Shown piece by piece: positions 15,393-21,110 of a stretch of DNA of 24,140 nucleotides. The stretch covers positions 1-24,140 of the forward strand of contig DASZHC010000168.1 in assembly GCA_035938215.1 (NCBI GenBank), read 5' to 3'. Source of the DNA: DASZHC01 sp035938215. Its GTDB lineage: Bacteria > Verrucomicrobiota > Verrucomicrobiia > Chthoniobacterales > JAFAMB01. Below the pieces are notes generated by a model. That model was given only the letters and a program-made list of their open reading frames with translations. It did not search any database and was not told the origin of the DNA. Made by a program: the position numbers and the translations under genes. Numbering within the stretch: the stretch's first letter is position 1; each line of letters begins with the position of its first letter.

Positions 15393-16512
15393 AAAAGTGT
15401 CTTACAATTCGAAGCGATTTCGCGTTCGGGAAAAGGCCGGGCTCCATCTGATTCATGACATACGCGAAGGCCACCCCGTTCTCGGGGTCACAGAATCCCA
15501 GGCTTCCACCAGATCCGGGCTGGCCGAACGCACCAAGTGACGAGCCAAAGATGCTGCGAGTTTTGCCAGCATTAACCACAGGATCTTTCATGAAACCAAT
15601 TCCGAAAGCAGTATCGACTCGTAGGACTTGATCCGGTCCGGTGCACTGCAGCTGACCGATTCGATCGACCGTTTCAGACGGGAAAAGCTGATTTGCACAA
15701 AGCAGAGCGTAAAACCGCGCCAGGGATTCCGCCGTGCCGATACCTCCGAGGGATGGCAAAGAATGGCGGCGAACGCTTGGATCATTCATCAGGAACGGGG
15801 AGTTCAGTCCTGCGGGTGTCTGGAACGCGTTTCGTGTCAAAGAATCCGGTTGGGAAAGAGCTTCGTAAAAGATATCCTCGGCACCACCCGATTCGCGCGG
15901 CTTTCTTGGAGCGAAAATCGGGGCGACCCTCGGGGCGACCGAATCCGGTATTCCGATCCAGAGATCGAGACCCATGGGTTCTCCAAAAACCTTTTGGAAA
16001 TAGGTCCCCAGCGACGTGCCTTGTGTGATCCTGCGAACGAGTTCGTCCAAAAGAAAACCATAGGTTCGCGCGTGATAACCGTGCGCATCGCCCGGTTTCC
16101 AGAAAGGTTGCTGCCGGGCGAGTTGAGCGGCAACGGCCTCGTGATCGAGCATCGAAATTGCGGCATCGCGAAGCGCCGGCTGTCCTGCCTGATGAGCAAG
16201 TACGTGGAGAAGCGTCGTACCGGCTTTTCCGCCGCTGCGATATTCGGGCCATATGTCAGCCACCTTTTGATCCAGTGGAATGCCGTGTGTCCACATGGCA
16301 TGGATCAAACAAGCAGAAGCGAGCCCTTTTGTGGCCGACCAGATCAAGACCGGCGTCTTTGTCGTCCATGGAATGTTCTTTTCGCGATCGCAATGGCCGC
16401 CAGCAAGATTGATTAATTCCTCGTTGTTGCGCGTTATACAAAGAGATGCCCCTAACTCGCCAAAGCTTAGAAAATTCTCTTCAAAAAGTTCGATGATCCG
16501 TTCGAGATCCAT
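15376..16512 (-). CDS. Serine hydrolase, class C beta-lactamase/EstB-like
   Basis: The product is 378 residues of the beta-lactamase/transpeptidase-like fold. SATK (59-62) gives the SxxK nucleophile Ser59 and Lys62. HGYHARTYGFLLDELVRR (144-161) contains the YxN-equivalent Tyr146, in the form typical of EstB-type carboxylesterases. QPGSGGSLGFCDPENGVAFAYVMNQM near the C-terminus matches the family's third motif region and the following strand. There is no signal peptide, unlike true AmpC enzymes, which points to a cytoplasmic esterase rather than an antibiotic-resistance enzyme. It is first in the operon with yjbQ and the phosphoesterase gene. A REP-like repeat and the MITE lie upstream. The natural substrate is unknown. 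Confidence 0.88.
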   Translation of the reverse strand: MDLERIIELFEENFLSFGELGASLCITRNNEELINLAGGHCDREKNIPWTTKTPVLIWSATKGLASACLIHAMWTHGIPLDQKVADIWPEYRSGGKAGTTLLHVLAHQAGQPALRDAAISMLDHEAVAAQLARQQPFWKPGDAHGYHARTYGFLLDELVRRITQGTSLGTYFQKVFGEPMGLDLWIGIPDSVAPRVAPIFAPRKPRESGGAEDIFYEALSQPDSLTRNAFQTPAGLNSPFLMNDPSVRRHSLPSLGGIGTAESLARFYALLCANQLFPSETVDRIGQLQCTGPDQVLRVDTAFGIGFMKDPVVNAGKTRSIFGSSLGAFGQPGSGGSLGFCDPENGVAFAYVMNQMEPGLFPNAKSLRIVRHFYDVCL

Positions 16513-16513
16513 G

Positions 16514-16580
16514 CTGTCGTTACGAGGGTCCCATTTACGAGGCGACCTTTCTTGGAGGGTCAGCTCGGAGATTAGACCCT
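16514..16580. repeat. REP-like palindrome, CTCCGAGGCGACC family, diverged copy 2
   Basis: Carries acgaggcgacc followed by gggtcagctcggagattagacc, matching the layout of 4051-4124 and 22445-22505 but with a degenerate left arm. It touches the left end of the MITE, so that element inserted at the edge of, or into, this palindrome. Confidence 0.55.
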
Positions 16581-16582
16581 AG

Positions 16583-16905
16583 TGTCCTGTCCCCGAAATA
16601 ACATATGTTTTGCCGGAAGTCGGTTGGCTGTTTTTCAAGGCGCGAATGAGCGCCCATATCTGAATCATACGGGCCGAGAGAGCAACGCGGAAAAACGGCC
16701 AACTGGCTCCGGCCCGATGGGTTGCGATGAAAATGGGCCGGCGACGGCGTTGCTCGTCGGTCACGTCCCGCCCCACCTCCATGCTACCCTCGAGACCAAG
16801 AGTACCAGGAATATAGAAAGTGGAGCGGGATGCTCCGCTCCTCGCGCCTTGTCGACGGCCCATTTTCATCGCAACAAAATACATGCTATTTCGGGGACAG
16901 GACAC
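16583..16905. mobile_element. MITE-like element with long terminal inverted repeats
   Basis: The left end, GTGTCCTGTCCCCGAAATAA (from 16583), is matched by the reverse complement of the right end (to 16905) over about 24 bases with one mismatch. The ends are flanked by TA within CTAG on both sides (16580-16583 and 16905-16908). Inside, the 20-mer GTTGCGATGAAAATGGGCCG (16721-16740) recurs exactly in inverted orientation at 16856-16875, so the element is built from repeated, partly inverted modules. No transposase is encoded; the open frame crossing it has no known signature. Family knowledge: IS630/Tc1-mariner elements duplicate TA, and IS630 prefers CTAG, so an IS630-type enzyme may have moved it. 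That assignment is an inference. Confidence 0.75.
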
Positions 16906-16998
16906 TAGCATAGCATCGTCTTGCGTTGCCCCAAAAAATGCACGCACTGGCAGAGCGGGCCAAGCGATAAAGTCCGAACACGGGTCTATAGCAAAACG

Positions 16999-17418
16999 TC
17001 ATGGGGCGCCTGCTAGGATACGAAGGCCAAGCGCTGCAGCCGCGGCAGAAAGATCGTCGTCGAGTGTGGCAAGCGGCAATGAGCGGCGCTGCGCGAGCTC
17101 CAGGTAGGCGGAGTCATACACGGTGAGGCGGAAGCGGTCGGCGAGGCTCAGAGTTTCGCCCCAGGCCAGCGAATCCGTGTGTGGGTCGGTTGTGATGTCT
17201 AGGAGCGCAAGATCTGCGAGCGCGGCGCGGCGAAAATCTGCGTCGATACGACCCCGCCGCACGGCAACCGTCAGGCTATTAGCGATCTCCAGCCGCCAGA
17301 GCGTCGGCACGGTCGCGCCGTTCTCGGCGACGTCGTCAAATAGCTGGCGGATCGTCGCGGTCGTCTCGTCGCTGTAAATCCAAGCAAGTGTCGCCGAGCT
17401 ATCAAGGACAAGACTCAC
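16999..17418 (-). CDS. vapC: PIN-domain toxin, VapC-like ribonuclease
   Basis: The product is 139 residues from a GTG start. The four acidic PIN positions are visible: Asp6 (LVLDSSATLAW), Glu44 (WRLEIAN), Asp102 (TVYDSAYLELA) and Asp120 (ATLDDDL). VapC toxins are Mg2+-dependent RNases that cut tRNA or rRNA and are held inactive by the antitoxin. I chose the GTG at 17416-17418 because its first bases overlap the antitoxin stop as GTGA, the usual coupling in such operons. An ATG 30 bases upstream would add an Arg/Pro stretch read out of frame from the antitoxin gene. GC content is clearly higher than in neighbouring genes (about 67% in the line 17221-17280), which suggests horizontal acquisition. 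Confidence 0.88.
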   Translation of the reverse strand: MSLVLDSSATLAWIYSDETTATIRQLFDDVAENGATVPTLWRLEIANSLTVAVRRGRIDADFRRAALADLALLDITTDPHTDSLAWGETLSLADRFRLTVYDSAYLELAQRRSLPLATLDDDLSAAAAALGLRILAGAP

Positions 17419-17666
17419 GGGCGGCCTTCGTCGCGGTACGATTTCCACTCGGCCCAGTCAAAGCGGCCAAGCTTGCGCTGGCAAGCGCGGTCGCGGATGC
17501 GCCGAACGGCGGCGCGCGCCGCGTCCCGGTTGAAACCACGGTGGACTGGCACCATACGCGCGACCTCTTTGCCGTGACGGGTGATAGTGATCTCTTCGCC
17601 CTGCTCAACCCAATCGAGCAGCTGGCCAAATTTGTTCTTCGCCTCAAAGGCGCCTATCTCGCGCAT
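17415..17666 (-). CDS. vapB: Phd/YefM-type antitoxin of the VapBC-like pair
   Basis: The product is 83 residues. The N-terminus IGAFEAKNKFGQLLDWVEQG, followed by EEITITRHGKEVARMVP, is the canonical Phd/YefM fold that binds DNA. The charged C-terminal half (RDRACQRKLGRFDWAEWKSYRDEGR) would wrap the PIN toxin. Antitoxins of this type repress their own operon together with the toxin. The gene precedes the toxin with a 4-base overlap. An AGGGG about 10 bases before the ATG may be the ribosome binding site, and 10-bp direct repeats lie 20-46 bases upstream. The name vapB is used by function; the fold is Phd-like rather than AbrB-like. Confidence 0.88.
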   Translation of the reverse strand: MREIGAFEAKNKFGQLLDWVEQGEEITITRHGKEVARMVPVHRGFNRDAARAAVRRIRDRACQRKLGRFDWAEWKSYRDEGRP

Positions 17667-17685
17667 GGCTTTATGCCCCTTTTAA

Positions 17686-17712
17686 TCTAGCTCAGTCTAG
17701 CTCAGTCTAGCT
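17686..17712 (-). promoter_or_regulatory. 10-bp direct repeats before the toxin-antitoxin operon (candidate operator)
   Basis: TCTAGCTCAG occurs twice, followed by TCTAGCT, in perfect 10-bp register. Each unit contains CTAG, which is itself palindromic. The array lies 20-46 bases upstream of the antitoxin ATG, where an autoregulated promoter should be. The helical-turn spacing is what a row of antitoxin dimers would need. Binding is inferred, not shown. Confidence 0.5.
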
Positions 17713-17796
17713 TATGCTTTGCTCCGCGGAGTGTCCAGCTGGATTTAGCCGAACTGAATCCCGATGAAGCCGACAGTTTCCAGAACAATTTTCCGA

Positions 17797-17826
17797 GTGC
17801 TGCCTGATCCAGGTTCCCGGCAGCAC
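17797..17826 (-). terminator. Hairpin downstream of the TPR gene
   Basis: GTGCTGCC (17797-17804) pairs perfectly with GGCAGCAC (17819-17826) around a 14-base loop, starting 13 bases beyond the TPR stop codon. Only a short A/T-rich stretch follows in the minus direction, not a clean T run. It could be a weak terminator or an mRNA-stabilising hairpin. Confidence 0.4.
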
Positions 17827-17838
17827 GGTCTGCGGTTC

Positions 17839-18306
17839 CTAGAGTTCATCTTTGATCCGCTCGAGGTCCGGATCGTTCTTCGCCATGTCGCGGAACGATT
17901 TATCCAGCCGGAAACTGGCGTGCAAATAGGCCTTTGCCTGATCCAGATTTCCGAGCACGGCGTCGTAGCAGCCAAGATTGTAATAGTAGACGGGCTCGTC
18001 CAGAAGTTTCGCCGGCCCATCCAGCAGCGTTTGCTTTGCGTCCTGGGTGCGTCCGAGTTCGTGAAGGCAAAACGCGGCGTGAATGAAGCCTGATGATTCG
18101 TTGGGATAAAGCTGGCAGGCTTTGAGGCTCAACCGAAGCGCTGACCTCCAGTCACGTTTGCGCAAGACGATTTCCGCTCGCATGCGGAGTGTTTCGAGAC
18201 GCTCCTGTTCGTCCGGATCAAGTTCATCCAACTCCGCCAGAGCATCATCATACATCCCCAGATCCGCATAGCCTTCAGCCGCCCGAATATTCCGTTCGAA
18301 AGTCAT
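17839..18306 (-). CDS. Small tetratricopeptide-repeat protein
   Basis: The product is 155 residues, counted from the ATG at 18304-18306 (MTFERNIRAAEGYADLGM). It consists of about four TPR-like helical pairs: AAEGYADLGMYDDALAELDEL, RAEIVLRKRDWRSALRLSLK with YPNESSGFIHAAFCLHELGR, and YYNLGCYDAVLGNLDQAKAYLHASFRLD. The ending is acidic (DPDLERIKDEL). There is no signal peptide or membrane segment, so it should be a soluble scaffold or interaction protein. An upstream start at 18459 would add 51 residues that lack helical repeat character and overlap a REP-like repeat, so I rejected it. No partner gene is adjacent and the function is unknown. Confidence 0.75.
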   Translation of the reverse strand: MTFERNIRAAEGYADLGMYDDALAELDELDPDEQERLETLRMRAEIVLRKRDWRSALRLSLKACQLYPNESSGFIHAAFCLHELGRTQDAKQTLLDGPAKLLDEPVYYYNLGCYDAVLGNLDQAKAYLHASFRLDKSFRDMAKNDPDLERIKDEL

Positions 18307-18407
18307 GCTAAGTAACAGTCGTAGTCGTAAGAGATCACCAAACACGCGAAGTTGTTCAACGAAATAATGAGGGTGAACTCGAGACCGTTTTGCACCGCGG
18401 TCAGACT

Positions 18408-18445
18408 GGTAGGGGCGCATCTCCGGCCTGAGGCACGGCCTCGCT
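18408..18445. repeat. Partial REP-like copy, CTCCGAGGCGACC family
   Basis: GGTAGGGGCGCATCTCCGG followed by cctgaggc and acggcctcgc resembles the left half of the family found complete at 22445-22505. The right half is absent or diverged. It lies in the divergent gap between the TPR gene and the ilvA remnant. Confidence 0.45.
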
Positions 18446-18459
18446 AGAATCCTTGACAA

Positions 18460-18620
18460 AAGTCTATTCGCAAATGTTGTGCTGCACGGGGACAGTTTCG
18501 ATCAAGCACGAACCGAGGCGCGACGTTTGACACTGGAACACGAACTTCATTACATCAATCCGTTCGACGATCCGAGCGTTATCGCGGGCCAGGGCACGCT
18601 CGCTTTTGAAGTCCTTGAGA
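18460..18620 (+). pseudogene. Threonine dehydratase (ilvA-like) fragment
   Basis: The frame reads NVVLHGDSFDQARTEARRL and then HYINPFDDPSVIAGQGTLAF. This is the conserved middle of PLP-dependent threonine dehydratases (compare VVLHGDNFND and PYDDPKVIAGQGTIGLEI in E. coli TdcB). About 50 residues remain of more than 320. Neither the PLP lysine region before it nor the rest of the catalytic domain and the ACT domain after it is present. There is no ribosome binding site or plausible start. It passes directly into a lacZ-like fragment in a different frame at about 18620. It is a decayed remnant, not a gene. Confidence 0.75.
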
Positions 18621-18942
18621 ATTCAACATTACCGCTGATCTCAGGGCCGGTGACAATTTCCTGGCAGTGGAAGTATACCAGTTTTGTGACGGTAACTACC
18701 TTGAAGATCAGGACAAGTGGCGCCTCAGCGGCATCTTTCGCGATGTGTTTCTCCGGGCGGTAGGGCCTGTCTACGTGCGAGATTTTGAGGTCGAAGCTGA
18801 CTTGACTAACAATTACCAGGACGGAGCGATTACGACCAAGATGGGTATTGGCGGTGACAACAGTTGGGGTGCAGAGGTGCACGAAAAGTATTGGGTTTTT
18901 GCAAGACCCTACGAATACAAGCTCTGGATCAAACCGGTTTAG
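18620..18942 (+). pseudogene. Beta-galactosidase (GH2, lacZ-like) remnant with large internal deletion
   Basis: The frame reads GDNFLAVEVYQFCDGNYLED and then QDKWRLSGIFRDVFL. This matches the N-terminal jelly-roll of GH2 beta-galactosidases (E. coli LacZ has [21 protein letters not shown]). After NNYQDGAIT it jumps to MGIGGDNSWGAEVHEKY and YEYKLWIKPV, which match the extreme C-terminus of LacZ (MGVGGDDSW in E. coli). The catalytic barrel and most of the protein, several hundred residues, are missing, yet the frame stays open to the TAG at 18940-18942. Both catalytic glutamates are gone, so no activity is expected. Comparison to E. coli is from memory of the family. Confidence 0.8.
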
Positions 18943-18983
18943 CGCGAAAATCCACGAGCCAAGGCGCTCGAGGATTTTTGCGC
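18942..18983. repeat. Palindromic element with ACGAGCC core, copy 2
   Basis: The outer arms GCGCGAAAATCC (18942-18953) and GGATTTTTGCGC (18972-18983) pair with one G-T wobble. The inner core ACGAGCCAAGGCGCTCG (18954-18970) matches copy 1 (4001-4017) except for one base. The arms differ from those of copy 1 but are self-complementary. The left arm begins at the last base of the lacZ remnant's stop codon. Confidence 0.8.
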
Positions 18984-18986
18984 TAT

Positions 18987-19009
18987 AGAGCCGCTCAGGG
19001 AGCGGCTCT
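18987..19009. repeat. 10-bp perfect hairpin
   Basis: AGAGCCGCTC and GAGCGGCTCT flank a 3-base loop, AGG. A GAGC-containing hairpin also follows copy 1 of the preceding element (4030-4046), so the two hairpins may form one composite unit. No T run follows, so an intrinsic terminator is not supported. Confidence 0.6.
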
Positions 19010-19467
19010 GAAGGAAATTGGACTTGAAAGGAAGTAAACAGGGCGTGGGCTTCCTCCCACGGTTTGTGAGCGATCAGGGTTAGCCGTTATGCGGGTCGTA
19101 ACGAGAATTTTTCATCTGTTTAGCGTAAAAGACACTCTGCAACTAAGGCATTTTCGGGAGGTAACACCTGGGGAACACGCCGAAGGCGTAGTAGACCTCA
19201 GCCCAGGGTGGAGCGAAGCGGAACCCTGGGTCTTGAATATTAGTATGCGACCCGCTCTGAAAGAGCGGTATCCAGTGAAATTCTATCGTCTTTCCGACTG
19301 TGTGGAATTGGAAACCACCTTGAGTCTTTGACAAAACTACTGCATGCACCGTTCGCCGCGTTTGCCGAGAAAGGAGAATTCCGCCGGCTAGGCCGGACGA
19401 TTCTGCTGCATTTGTGGAGAGAAGACTTTCAAACAGTTTGTATCAATTCTTTGACTTTGAAACACGC
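19010..19467. repeat. Gene-free stretch with further hairpins
   Basis: No gene is supported here. At 19061-19091, gtttgtgagc followed by gttagccgttatg is a diverged copy of the right arm of the inverted repeat at 4125-4253. At 19202-19230, CCCAGGGT pairs with ACCCTGGG around a gagcgaagcg loop. At 19252-19268, CCGCTCT pairs with AGAGCGG around GAA. The short open frames over this stretch translate these repeats and are not convincing proteins. Confidence 0.6.
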
Positions 19468-19498
19468 ACTTAAATAGGCGCGGAGCATCTATTTAAGT
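19468..19498 (-). terminator. AT-rich hairpin just after the htrA-like gene
   Basis: ACTTAAATAG (19468-19477) pairs perfectly with CTATTTAAGT (19489-19498) around an 11-base loop, five bases beyond the protease stop codon. Position and symmetry suggest an end-of-transcript structure. The stem is AT-rich and lacks a T tract, so termination efficiency is uncertain. Confidence 0.5.
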
Positions 19499-19503
19499 AC
19501 TCA

Positions 19504-20532
19504 CTAGCTTCTTGCCGGAAGCTCTTGTGGTACCACCAGCAAATTCACCAATTCGGTTCCGCGGATGACAGTAAGGGTGGATTCGATCCCGATCTCCGTA
19601 CCAACAAGCGCCCGATGAAGATCGTCGATATTGTACAAAGGCGAACCTTTGAAGGCGATAATGATGTCGCCTTCGGTCAGACCGCAACGCTCAGCCGGTC
19701 CGCCCTCCTCAGTACCTGCTACGAGGATCCCCTGATTCTTGGCCCGCTTGTGGTACCGAACCAATCTCGGATGAATCGTGACGTTCTGCCCGGACAAACC
19801 AAGGTAGCTCCTCCGAATTTTCCCATCTCGAATCAGCAACCCCGCGACCAGCTGCGCTGTGTTCGCGGCAATCGCGAAACAGAGTCCTTGCGCGGGCAGA
19901 ATGACTGCCGTATTCACCCCGATCACTGCTCCCGAGGAGTTTACCAAAGGGCCTCCGGAGTTGCCTGGGTTGAGGGCTGCATCGGTCTGGATGATATTAT
20001 CCATCAGGCGGCCCGACTGCGCTCTCATAGACCTGCCCAGCGCGCTCACAACACCGGCGGTAACGGTTTGTTGAAAGCCAAGAGGGCTTCCGATCGCGAT
20101 GGCGATTTGTCCCACGCTAAGTTTGTTCGAATCGGCAAACACAAGGAAAGGAAGGTGGGCCGAGTCGATCCGAATCACCGCAAGATCGGTTTCCGGATCC
20201 TCTCCGACCAGCGTTGCGCTTAAGGATTGCGCATCCGCGAGATTTACCTCGATTGATTTTGCACCGTGAACGACATGGCTGTTTGTAAGGATAAATCCGT
20301 CCGGGGCGATGATGAATCCGCTGCCACCGCCTTCGCCGCGCCTGCCCTCGGTGACACCTTTAACCTGAATATTGACTACGGCTGGGGAGACGGCTGTTGC
20401 GGCACCGCTGACGGTCTTAGAGTAAGCGTCCAGCAATTCGGCGTCATTTGGGGGCGCACCGACTGACGGGGAGTCGCCGGATGAATTTTCGACAAACGTT
20501 CGGACCCAGGTCGGGTAAAAATCGTAAAGCAT
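19504..20532 (-). CDS. HtrA/DegP-like trypsin-fold serine protease with PDZ domain
   Basis: The product is 342 residues from the ATG at 20530-20532. The catalytic triad is His86 in LTNSHVVHG, Asp116 in ETDLAVIRI and Ser192 in NPGNSGGPL. One PDZ domain follows (about 240-335: LGLSGQNVTI, GILVAGTEEGGPAERCGL, GDIIIAFKGSPL). Family HtrA proteins degrade or refold misfolded proteins, usually in the periplasm. Here there is no signal peptide or N-terminal membrane segment, so a cytoplasmic location is inferred, which is unusual. The first 45 residues (MLYDFYPTWVRTFVENSSGD) are not part of the known domain. A TTG start 48 bases upstream is possible but would overlap the candidate operator. It lies 60 bases downstream of an Rrf2 regulator gene on the same strand. 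Confidence 0.9.
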   Translation of the reverse strand: MLYDFYPTWVRTFVENSSGDSPSVGAPPNDAELLDAYSKTVSGAATAVSPAVVNIQVKGVTEGRRGEGGGSGFIIAPDGFILTNSHVVHGAKSIEVNLADAQSLSATLVGEDPETDLAVIRIDSAHLPFLVFADSNKLSVGQIAIAIGSPLGFQQTVTAGVVSALGRSMRAQSGRLMDNIIQTDAALNPGNSGGPLVNSSGAVIGVNTAVILPAQGLCFAIAANTAQLVAGLLIRDGKIRRSYLGLSGQNVTIHPRLVRYHKRAKNQGILVAGTEEGGPAERCGLTEGDIIIAFKGSPLYNIDDLHRALVGTEIGIESTLTVIRGTELVNLLVVPQELPARS

Positions 20533-20571
20533 AGTTGCATCCTGCGAAAGATTCAGAGAACCTTGAATAAA

Positions 20572-20590
20572 GGTAACCAAAATTGTTACA
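20572..20590. promoter_or_regulatory. Candidate Rrf2 operator, site 2 (before the protease gene)
   Basis: GGTAACCAAAATTGTTACA contains GTAAC and GTTAC separated by 7 bases. It shares the pattern GTAACCAA-N5-TTACA with the site at 21030-21048. It lies 40-58 bases upstream of the protease ATG, between that gene and the Rrf2 stop. Operator function is inferred from the duplicated pattern and location. Confidence 0.55.
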
Positions 20591-20592
20591 AA

Positions 20593-21021
20593 TCAAGCGG
20601 AACTTTCAGACTCCCGCACTTCGCGAAGCACGTCCGCAAGCGTTATCTTGTCCAGTTCTCGTTCAAGCGCTCTTCCGGCGCGATCCGCAACCTCCATCAT
20701 GACTTTATTGATGTTTTTCCCAACCGGACATTTCCTGGAAGGCTTATTTGGATGCGAACCGAAGACCTGGCCTTTTTCTACGGCGTTGCGAATCTCACGG
20801 AGCGTCACCCGCTCAGGTCTGCGATTCAAAACTGAACCTCCATGTGGACCGCGCAAAGTCGAAATGAGCCCGGCTTCCTGCAGTTCTATAAGAATACGCC
20901 GGATGACCACTGGGTTTGTATTGACGGTCTCAGCAAGCCGGGTGGAAGGGTAGCAATGATCCTTTTCCAATCCCAGCACAGCCATCACGTGAACCGCGAA
21001 AGCGAACCGGCAATTATGCAC
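20593..21021 (-). CDS. Rrf2-family transcriptional regulator (single-Cys, YwnA-like)
   Basis: The product is 142 residues, the normal Rrf2 length, from a GTG start (CRFAFAVHVMAVLGLEKD is the standard Rrf2 opening). The winged-helix core is STRLAETVNTNPVVIRRILIELQEAGLISTLRGPHGG. IscR and NsrR coordinate a Fe-S cluster with three cysteines. Here only the cysteine of RKCPVGKN (near residue 98) stands in that region, so a conventional cluster is unlikely. CPVG after a HPN-like segment matches the YwnA-type branch, in which a cysteine senses electrophiles or the protein is cluster-free. It probably represses itself and the downstream protease gene through the matching inverted repeats at 21030 and 20572. 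There is no Shine-Dalgarno sequence. Confidence 0.88.
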   Translation of the reverse strand: MHNCRFAFAVHVMAVLGLEKDHCYPSTRLAETVNTNPVVIRRILIELQEAGLISTLRGPHGGSVLNRRPERVTLREIRNAVEKGQVFGSHPNKPSRKCPVGKNINKVMMEVADRAGRALERELDKITLADVLREVRESESSA

Positions 21022-21029
21022 ACAAAAAC

Positions 21030-21050
21030 TGTAACCAATGTAATTACATT
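21030..21050 (-). promoter_or_regulatory. Candidate Rrf2 operator, site 1, inside a promoter
   Basis: TGTAACCAATGTAATTACA (21030-21048) has TGTAA and TTACA separated by 9 bases, and it contains the perfect 14-bp palindrome AATGTAATTACATT (21037-21050). On the minus strand, TTGGAT (21051-21056) and TACAGT lie 17 bases apart, a reasonable -35/-10 pair for the Rrf2 gene, with the palindrome in the spacer. The same site is 61 bases upstream of the divergent oxidoreductase ATG and could affect that gene too. Confidence 0.6.
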
Positions 21051-21110
21051 ATCCAATCGAAAAAGCGCCCTTTGAAATCAATCCAGACGGGGGCATTATC
21101 CGACAAACTC

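Noticed and set aside
15628..16416. Plus-strand 262-codon open frame
   Set aside because: It is antisense to the EstB-like gene, whose SxxK and Tyr motifs are intact.
16579..16947. 122-codon open frame crossing the MITE
   Set aside because: It spans both terminal inverted repeats and has no protein signature. It is explained by the element rather than by coding.
18954..19009. Riboswitch or tRNA-like fold suggested by successive hairpins
   Set aside because: It does not lie in the leader of a gene and no known riboswitch core is recognisable. The copy at 3990 shows it to be a dispersed repeat.
19089..19331. 80-codon plus-strand open frame
   Set aside because: It translates a string of hairpin repeats (including cccagggt/accctggg) and has no ribosome binding site.
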